Origin: Steroidobacteraceae bacterium
GTDB taxonomy: Bacteria; Pseudomonadota; Gammaproteobacteria; Steroidobacterales; Steroidobacteraceae
Direction of reading: 5' to 3'
Assembly (NCBI GenBank): GCA_025927665.1
Contig: JAICKZ010000084.1
Coordinates: 1-11,329 of the forward strand
Length of the DNA: 11,329 nt
Numbering within the stretch: position 1 is the first letter of the stretch; each line of letters opens with the position of its first letter. Below are positions 6,528 to 11,329 of this stretch, piece after piece. The notes beneath the pieces are model-generated. The model did no database searches. It saw nothing but the letters and a program-made list of their open reading frames with translations, and was not told the origin of the DNA. Both the position numbers and the translations under genes were made by a program.

Positions 6528-9179
6528 TTATGCAGCAATACTTGCAAAATATTTTGCCGCGGCTTCTGGTTTGTTTTGTTCATTGAATGAACGTTCAATC
6601 CATTTCTTAAGTTCAAGTACGGTTGGGTCATTTGCACTGTGTACTTTAAGAACGATCTTATAATTATCAAGCAATAATGGTTCGCCAGCAGCATATTGAT
6701 GCTGGCTTATTAGAGTTGCACCATATATCGCATTTGCCAGTGAGACGAGTTGGTTACCACTGACAAGCGAGCGTTGCAATATTGGCAATGCAACTTGAAT
6801 TTCGCTAGCCGCATCGGTAAATCGTTCTTGCTCGAGAGACACCAAGGCCAGACACAGTTGCGAAGTGCCCACATAAACATGATCGGGTGGTAAAGATGCT
6901 TTGTATACATCCAATGAATACTCAAACTCTTTCTGCGCCTCCGCGAGTGCATGTTTGTCCAATAACACCAAGCCAAGACGTTGATGTGCATATCCAACGT
7001 AGGGATGGTTCTTGCCGCGCACTTTTTCCTGAAGAACAATTGCACTTCGCAACACTTGTTCCGCTGTATTCAGCTCGGGCAATTTGCGCAAAAAATCACC
7101 ATAGTTAACTGTTGCTTCGATGGTTTCAGGGTGTTCCGGCCCAAATATCTTTTTATACATCCCCAAAGACTCTTCAAACACTGGTTTGGCCTCTTTGAGT
7201 TTGCCTTCCAATGTCAGTAACACTGCAAGATTCTGCATGTTGAAAGCAACCTCCGGATAATCATTTCCATGTGCTATACGGCTTAGTTGCAAAGCACGTT
7301 GCAAGAATGGCTCTGCTTCTGAGTACTGGCCTTTGAGAATGTAAAATGCTCCAAGATCCGCAAGTACAAGAGCTGTCTGGGCCTGAGCAATATCACCGTG
7401 CTTTGACAAGATTGTCAGAGCTTCTTGATAAAGCGTTAAAGCTTTATCCATTTGTTGTTGGCTTTGACGTAAAAAAGCAAGCTCAGTCAAACTCTTGGCA
7501 ACTTCAATACTGTTTGATGCAAAGAGCTTTCTATTTAAAGTTAAAGAATGTTGTAGCAAAGGTTCCGCCGCAGTGTAGTTTCCTTGCTTTATCAGAATAT
7601 CTCCCAACAAACGCTCAATATCTGCTATCTCCGGCTGGCTAACATCTTCAAGTTGGATATGTTTCTGCAATGCTGCTTCCAATAGCAAACGCGACTCATC
7701 GTAAAGACCAAGGCCACGATATACGTCGCCCATCGCGCTGAGTAAACTTGCCTGAACATCGGGATGATCGGAGAGATCGTTTAATATGTGCTTCGCACCA
7801 ACATCCAATATTTCACGTACTTTGATTTCATTACCACGACTATGACTTGGGTCAGCCTGTTGGAAGAGATCGATCATGAATTTGGACACTTGTTCTGCGC
7901 GTACTTGTTCGCGCTCGATGTGTTTTGATTGTATATAGGTAGTGATAGCGAATGCGAACAAGGACAATGCAACGATACTGCCAAGGACACTGGCAGCGGC
8001 ATTACGTTGTACCAGTTTGCGAGTTCGGTACAACCATGTGTCTTTACGCGCAAGGACCGGCTGATCGGACAGATAACGTTCGATGTCGGCAGAAAGCTGT
8101 TCAACCGAGCTATAACGACGTTGTGGTTCCTTGCGCAAAGCCGTCATTACGATGGCAGACAGGTCACCGCGCAAATCGCGCCGTAATTTTGCAAGTGTCG
8201 TTGAACGCTCTTCGCACAAACGTTCGATAATTTCCTTGTCTTTTTTGTTGACCACCTCATAAAGACCCATCTCCATCGGAATTGCCGGGTTATCACAGAT
8301 TGCTCGCTCAAGTTCCGCAAGTCGAGTATGTTTGATTTCAAATGGCCTACGTCCGGTCAGTAATCCATATAGCAACACACCAAGAACATAAATATCACTT
8401 GATGTGGTGATTGTCTCACCACGTATTTGCTCAGGACTGGCATGATCGGGTGTCATTAAACGATAATCGACATGCGTCATGGCAACGGTTTGAGTAAAGC
8501 TGTGAGCATCGAGCAGTTTTGCGATACCGAAATCCAGTAATTTCGGTGTGCCATCTGCAGTCACCAGAATATTGGAAGGCTTGAGATCACGATGCACAAT
8601 CAGATGTTGATGTGCACACTGCACTGCGGCGCAGACCTTTTGAAATAGCCGCAAACGTTGTTCGATACTTAGTTTTTGATGATCGGCATAAATGTTGATT
8701 GCCACGCCATCAACATATTCCATGACAATGTAGGGTGTGCCTTCCGGTGTGGTGCCACCATCGATGAGTTTGGCGATGTATGGATGTTCAAGCGTAGCAA
8801 GAATCTGGCGTTCCAGCTTCAGTCGTATCTGTAACTGCTGTGACATGACACCACGGCGTAGTAACTTGATCGCGACACGTTGTTTAAAATGTTTGTCGGC
8901 TCGTTCAGCAAGTAGCACCTGACCCATACCTCCTTCGCCAATGATGCCAACTACGCGATAAGAGCCGATCGACTCGTAACTGGGTTTTAATTCCGCTTCA
9001 GGTGATAGTTCCGCTTCCAGATTCCAGTCCCACCAGGCGTGCACATGCGTGGCGAGTTGTCCAATGACTTGTTCCAGAAGATTAGGGTCGTTTGCGCAGT
9101 TACGCTGCACAAAAGCCATGCGTGCTTCAGGTTTCAGCGCCATTGCCTGTTCAAAAATTTTATCTAATGTACCTGACAT
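6528..9179 (-). CDS. Membrane Ser/Thr protein kinase with C-terminal TPR array
   Basis: 883 residues. Residues ~5-45 form the short helical region (LDKIFEQAMALKPEAR) commonly found before such kinases. The Hanks-type kinase domain spans ~74-370 with the core residues visible: glycine loop GEGGMGQV 81-88, K105, HRDLKPSN 196-203 (catalytic D198), DFG 216-218, SPE 248-250 and SDIYVLGVLLYGLLTG 260-275. It should be active. A single TM helix at ~395-416 anchors the protein. It is followed by a helical linker and roughly 400 residues of tetratricopeptide repeats (e.g. LGDILIKQGNYTAAEPLL, NLAVLLTLEGKLKEAKPVF), a protein-docking surface probably facing the periplasm. Close relatives often lie next to an ECF sigma factor gene; none is in this window. 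ATG 9179 keeps the whole N-terminal region but lacks a clear Shine-Dalgarno. Substrates cannot be inferred from the neighbours. Confidence 0.92.
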   Translation of the reverse strand: MSGTLDKIFEQAMALKPEARMAFVQRNCANDPNLLEQVIGQLATHVHAWWDWNLEAELSPEAELKPSYESIGSYRVVGIIGEGGMGQVLLAERADKHFKQRVAIKLLRRGVMSQQLQIRLKLERQILATLEHPYIAKLIDGGTTPEGTPYIVMEYVDGVAINIYADHQKLSIEQRLRLFQKVCAAVQCAHQHLIVHRDLKPSNILVTADGTPKLLDFGIAKLLDAHSFTQTVAMTHVDYRLMTPDHASPEQIRGETITTSSDIYVLGVLLYGLLTGRRPFEIKHTRLAELERAICDNPAIPMEMGLYEVVNKKDKEIIERLCEERSTTLAKLRRDLRGDLSAIVMTALRKEPQRRYSSVEQLSADIERYLSDQPVLARKDTWLYRTRKLVQRNAAASVLGSIVALSLFAFAITTYIQSKHIEREQVRAEQVSKFMIDLFQQADPSHSRGNEIKVREILDVGAKHILNDLSDHPDVQASLLSAMGDVYRGLGLYDESRLLLEAALQKHIQLEDVSQPEIADIERLLGDILIKQGNYTAAEPLLQHSLTLNRKLFASNSIEVAKSLTELAFLRQSQQQMDKALTLYQEALTILSKHGDIAQAQTALVLADLGAFYILKGQYSEAEPFLQRALQLSRIAHGNDYPEVAFNMQNLAVLLTLEGKLKEAKPVFEESLGMYKKIFGPEHPETIEATVNYGDFLRKLPELNTAEQVLRSAIVLQEKVRGKNHPYVGYAHQRLGLVLLDKHALAEAQKEFEYSLDVYKASLPPDHVYVGTSQLCLALVSLEQERFTDAASEIQVALPILQRSLVSGNQLVSLANAIYGATLISQHQYAAGEPLLLDNYKIVLKVHSANDPTVLELKKWIERSFNEQNKPEAAAKYFASIAA

Positions 9180-9229
9180 GGATGCGGCGTACGAAGTGGA
9201 TTGGAACGTTCAATACCAGGCAGGCGTCG

Positions 9230-9258
9230 ATCATAGGCAGTGAAATCACGACAAGCAA
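9230..9258 (-). promoter_or_regulatory. Candidate promoter for the kinase gene
   Basis: Minus strand: TTGCTT (9258-9253), 17 bases, TATGAT (9235-9230). The -10 matches 5/6 and the -35 only 3/6. It would give a leader of about 45 bases to ATG 9179. Confidence 0.4.
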
Positions 9259-9275
9259 CTTTCTTCCAATAATGC

Positions 9276-9304
9276 TTGCATCTGAAAAAGCATACTTGTA
9301 TAGA
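9276..9304 (+). promoter_or_regulatory. Weak candidate promoter for the 46-codon gene
   Basis: TTGCAT (9276-9281), 17 bases, TATAGA (9299-9304). The spacing is ideal but matches are modest. It would leave a leader of about 90 bases containing the GATCAG repeats. Confidence 0.25.
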
Positions 9305-9322
9305 TTGGTCGTTGTATTCCCT

Positions 9323-9367
9323 GATCAGCTTGTCCGATTTTAATATTGAACGGATCAGACTTGCCGG
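9323..9367 (+). promoter_or_regulatory. Tandem GATCAG..CTTG..CCG repeats
   Basis: GATCAGCTTGTCCG (9323-9336) and GATCAGACTTGCCGG (9353-9367) start 30 bases apart, upstream of the 46-codon gene. A similar GATCAGCTTCCCGGAAA lies at 11043-11059, upstream of the exported-protein gene. This may be a shared protein-binding or leader element; the evidence is resemblance only. Confidence 0.3.
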
Positions 9368-9390
9368 AAATAACAATTAATTCAATCAAC

Positions 9391-9396
9391 GAGGAG
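9391..9396 (+). promoter_or_regulatory. Strong ribosome binding site GAGGAG
   Basis: GAGGAG sits 7 bases before ATG 9404. It is among the best Shine-Dalgarno sequences in the window and is the main argument that the following short frame is a real gene. Confidence 0.75.
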
Positions 9397-9403
9397 AAAA
9401 GAT

Positions 9404-9544
9404 ATGAGCAACGGTACAGTTCATCCCCCCGAACTTCGCAAAGCCGCCTTTGTCGGTGGTCTTATTGGCGGTGCGGTGGGCACCATTACTATTCAATTGA
9501 TCTGTTTCTGGTTTTACCACATGCACCAGATACCAGTTCAATAA
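9404..9544 (+). CDS. 46-residue single-TM membrane protein
   Basis: ATG 9404 to TAA 9542-9544 encodes 46 residues. After a short polar start containing PPELRK, residues ~15-37 form one hydrophobic segment with a glycine-rich face (VGGLIGGAVGT) and an aromatic end (CFWFYHMH). The positive R12/K13 before the segment predicts an N-in, C-out orientation. The strong GAGGAG ribosome site and the clean placement between divergent and convergent neighbours support expression. I recognise no family; the GxxxG-like glycine pattern would suit helix-helix packing, which is inference. It is divergent from the kinase gene and shares its upstream region (224 bases). A toxin-like, small regulatory or complex-subunit role are all possible and cannot be told apart here. 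Confidence 0.75.
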   Translation: MSNGTVHPPELRKAAFVGGLIGGAVGTITIQLICFWFYHMHQIPVQ

Positions 9545-9560
9545 TGATTTGAAGAATTGA

Positions 9561-9574
9561 AGCCATGGATGGCT
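9561..9574. terminator. Small hairpin between converging genes
   Basis: AGCCA (9561-9565) and TGGCT (9570-9574) flank a 4-base loop between the 46-codon gene and the end of msrB. The stem is short and no T-run follows on the plus strand, so terminator function is uncertain. Confidence 0.25.
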
Positions 9575-9575
9575 G

Positions 9576-10028
9576 TTAGATCGTTTTCAGTTTCAATGGT
9601 TGATCTTCAGGTACAAACTCCATTGAGACTGAGTTCAAACAATAACGACGACCGGTCGGTTTGGGACCATCGTCAAATACATGTCCCAAATGTCCATCAC
9701 AACGTTTGCAACGAATTTCAACGCGTACATGTCCATGACTTCGATCTTCCAATTCGTGTATATGTTCAGGATCAAATGGCTGATAGAAACTTGGCCAGCC
9801 GGTACCGGATTCAAATTTGTTAGCAGAGTTGAATAACGGTAAGCCGCACAGACGACAGCAATACACACCCGCTTGTTTGTTATTTAACAATCCGCCGCAA
9901 AATGGTGGTTCGGTACCTTGATTAAGCAATACTCGACGCTCTTCTGCGCTCAAGTCTTTCGCCAATGTTTCGCGTTCAGCAACGGTTAAAAGATTTAAAT
10001 CAAAACCACTCTTAGAAACGGTATTCAT
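9576..10028 (-). CDS. msrB: Peptide-methionine (R)-S-oxide reductase MsrB
   Basis: 150 residues from ATG 10028; AGAGGT lies 6 bases upstream, so this start is preferred to TTG 10064, which would overlap folD. The enzyme reduces methionine-R-sulfoxide in proteins. The zinc site is C58-x2-C61 and C107-x2-C110. SGTGWPSFYQP and GHLGHVFDDGP are family signatures, and the catalytic Cys is C130 in RRYCLNSVSMEF. The position of the usual resolving Cys (SGCGWPSF in E. coli) is Thr here. C44 in PPFCGG is an alternative partner for forming the disulfide that thioredoxin reduces. It lies 13 bases after folD on the same strand and is probably co-transcribed with it. No signal peptide is seen, so it is cytoplasmic. 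Confidence 0.95.
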   Translation of the reverse strand: MNTVSKSGFDLNLLTVAERETLAKDLSAEERRVLLNQGTEPPFCGGLLNNKQAGVYCCRLCGLPLFNSANKFESGTGWPSFYQPFDPEHIHELEDRSHGHVRVEIRCKRCDGHLGHVFDDGPKPTGRRYCLNSVSMEFVPEDQPLKLKTI

Positions 10029-10041
10029 ATACAGACCTCTA

Positions 10042-10911
10042 TCATTGTTGATTGCGTCGTTCAAAAGCAGTCAATGTATTTTGCAATAAGCAAGCAATCG
10101 TCATTGGACCGACACCGCCCGGCACGGGTGTAATCGCTGCTGCGATATTCATCGCTTCGGCAGTAGCCACATCACCGCATAATTTGAATTTGCCCTCTTC
10201 GCCAGCGATACGATTGATACCCACATCAATCACCACCGCGCCAGGTTTAATCCAGTCACCTTTAATCATGGAAGGCCGTCCCACCGCAGCCACCAAAATA
10301 TCCGCACTGCGACATACACCGGTTAAATCCTTGGTTCGGGAATGCGCCATGGTAACGGTGCAATCTGCTTGCAACAATAATTGTGCGATGGGTTTACCCA
10401 CCAAGTTAGATCGACCAATGACCACTGCGTGTAATCCAGCAAGCGTAGGTAGTTCGGCTTTTAATAACAACATACATCCACTGGGCGTGCAGGGAATTAA
10501 CCCCTTCTGATTGTTCATCAAACGACCGGCATTGATGGTTGTTAATCCGTCCACGTCTTTGTCGGGATCAATAGATTGCACGACACGTTCGGACGAGATG
10601 TGTTTCGGCAATGGCAATTGCACCAGAATGCCGTCGATACGTGCATCGCTATTCAATTTTGCGACTAACTCCAATACGGACTGTTCAGAGGTATCCGCAG
10701 GAAGCTTGTGTTCAATGGATCGCATGCCCACTTCAACCGTCGCCTTGCCTTTATTACGTACATATACCTGACTGGCTGGATCTTCACCCACCAACACGAC
10801 CGCCAATCCTGGTACCCGACCAAGTTGTGTCTGCAACGTTGCGACGCGCGCAGCAATGGCGTGGCGTAAATGGCTGGCCGCAGCAGTGCCATCAATCAAT
10901 TTAGCAACCAT
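10042..10911 (-). CDS. folD: Bifunctional methylene-THF dehydrogenase / methenyl-THF cyclohydrolase FolD
   Basis: 289 residues from ATG 10911, with GAGG 9 bases upstream; an upstream in-frame start at 10974 would add 21 residues not typical of the family. FolD interconverts 5,10-methylene-, methenyl- and 10-formyl-tetrahydrofolate in cytosolic one-carbon metabolism with NADP. The catalytic residues fall at the positions familiar from E. coli FolD: Y50, K54 (YVRNKGKA), Q98 (VQLPLP) and D121 (DKDVDG). The NADP-binding GRSNLVGKP (166-174), PCTPSG (140-145) and the closing TPVPGGVGPMT (261-271) are present. It is intact, of normal length, and leads a likely folD-msrB unit. Confidence 0.97.
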   Translation of the reverse strand: MVAKLIDGTAAASHLRHAIAARVATLQTQLGRVPGLAVVLVGEDPASQVYVRNKGKATVEVGMRSIEHKLPADTSEQSVLELVAKLNSDARIDGILVQLPLPKHISSERVVQSIDPDKDVDGLTTINAGRLMNNQKGLIPCTPSGCMLLLKAELPTLAGLHAVVIGRSNLVGKPIAQLLLQADCTVTMAHSRTKDLTGVCRSADILVAAVGRPSMIKGDWIKPGAVVIDVGINRIAGEEGKFKLCGDVATAEAMNIAAAITPVPGGVGPMTIACLLQNTLTAFERRNQQ

Positions 10912-10944
10912 GAAAATCGACCTCATTGTCCTGAAAAATGCGTT

Positions 10945-10974
10945 AGTGTAGTCGCCTGCTGTGCGCTGCGTCAC
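10945..10974 (-). promoter_or_regulatory. Candidate promoter for folD-msrB
   Basis: Minus strand: GTGACG (10974-10969), 18 bases, TACACT (10950-10945), each matching consensus 4/6. It would start transcription near 10938, about 27 bases before the folD ATG. The region also contains two short hairpins (10985-11000 and 11022-11037) of unknown role, nearer the divergent gene. Confidence 0.35.
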
Positions 10975-11069
10975 GCGCTGTTACGTCGGGAGCGACCGAC
11001 ATCCATAAATCCGCAGCGGCGCGTGGCAGAATCCACGTTATTGATCAGCTTCCCGGAAACTCTCATCTT

Positions 11070-11329
11070 ATGCATGTTCGTTTTAATCGAATCATCACAG
11101 CTGCAGGCCATGCTGCATTTATTTCTTTAATGCTATTGTCTTTTGCCGCGCACGCTGAAGAAGAACAAAAACCTTGGGAGAGCGAGCCGCCACCACGCAT
11201 TCTTGAAGATCGCATGCGTCTGCAAGTCTCGCTATGGAATGCCAATATCGAATCCATTGTGCGTGCCGATCCTACTACCACTCAACCAGGGACTACTTTA
11301 GTTGCCGAACGCGATCTTGGTCTTAAGAA
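11070..11329 (+). CDS. Exported protein, N-terminal part (possible outer-membrane protein), 3' partial
   Basis: ATG 11070 opens a frame with no stop to the window edge (86 full codons). Residues 1-29 look like a signal peptide: Arg4 and Arg7, a hydrophobic core at ~13-25, and a likely cut at AAHA-EEE near residue 29. The mature start is acidic and Pro-rich (KPWESEPPPR). It is followed by a segment, RLQVSLWNANIESIVRAD, then GTTLVAERDLGL, that recalls the first strands of proteobacterial outer-membrane beta-barrels of the type with an 'xxE.DLGL' turn. That assignment is inference from a short stretch. A weak GGAAA precedes the ATG. It is divergent from folD with 158 bases between the start codons. 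Confidence 0.7.
   Translation, partial: MHVRFNRIITAAGHAAFISLMLLSFAAHAEEEQKPWESEPPPRILEDRMRLQVSLWNANIESIVRADPTTTQPGTTLVAERDLGLK

Noticed and set aside
9164..9376. 70-codon minus-strand frame overlapping the kinase start, possible end of an ECF sigma gene
   Set aside because: It begins with TTG, has no sigma-factor motifs and overlaps the divergent promoter region; it is better read as non-coding.
10052..10510. 152-codon plus-strand frame inside folD
   Set aside because: It is antisense to a fully supported FolD with all catalytic residues; the long frame is a composition effect.
10985..11037. Two small hairpins (GTCGG/CCGAC and CGTGG/CCACG) before the exported-protein gene, as a riboswitch or attenuator
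   Set aside because: The stems are only 5 bp and do not form a known riboswitch pattern or an alternative antiterminator.

Overview
The window most likely comes from the chromosome of a gammaproteobacterium or close relative. FolD, MsrB, a PA0069-type radical SAM protein, an EAL-domain signalling protein and a large TPR Ser/Thr kinase all fit this, with moderate G+C and AT-rich intergenic DNA. I could not place it more precisely. There is no tRNA, rRNA, CRISPR array, recognisable transposase or phage gene.

Left part (1-3953): a 5'-truncated receiver-EAL protein whose receiver has lost its phospho-acceptor Asp. It is followed by about 580 bases with no convincing gene. Next comes a lone, probably exported, M3-family (oligoendopeptidase F-like) metallopeptidase, whose leucine codons differ from its neighbours'. 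A candidate terminator follows, then the C-terminal ~90 codons of a zinc-binding alcohol dehydrogenase/quinone oxidoreductase whose front is missing. The break in the dehydrogenase falls on a 12-bp direct repeat, the other copy of which lies just upstream of the peptidase. This stretch looks like a site of past insertion or replacement. A strong hairpin separates it from the next gene.

Middle part (3954-9179): on the minus strand, a two-TM small membrane protein and a secreted DUF4380-like protein form a likely two-gene unit. The plus strand then carries an intact PA0069-family radical SAM gene, which converges on a minus-strand 883-residue membrane Ser/Thr protein kinase with a large C-terminal TPR array.

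Right part (9180-11329): a 46-codon plus-strand gene for a single-TM protein with a near-ideal Shine-Dalgarno is easy to miss because it is so short. The minus strand holds a tight folD-msrB pair. Divergent from folD, the first 86 codons of an exported protein, possibly an outer-membrane protein, run off the window.

Apart from folD-msrB and the small-membrane/DUF4380 pair, these are unrelated single-gene units. I do not see a clear multi-gene novel system. The points most worth checking are the peptidase insertion with the broken dehydrogenase, the degenerate receiver, the hidden 46-aa membrane protein and the small-membrane/DUF4380 pair.
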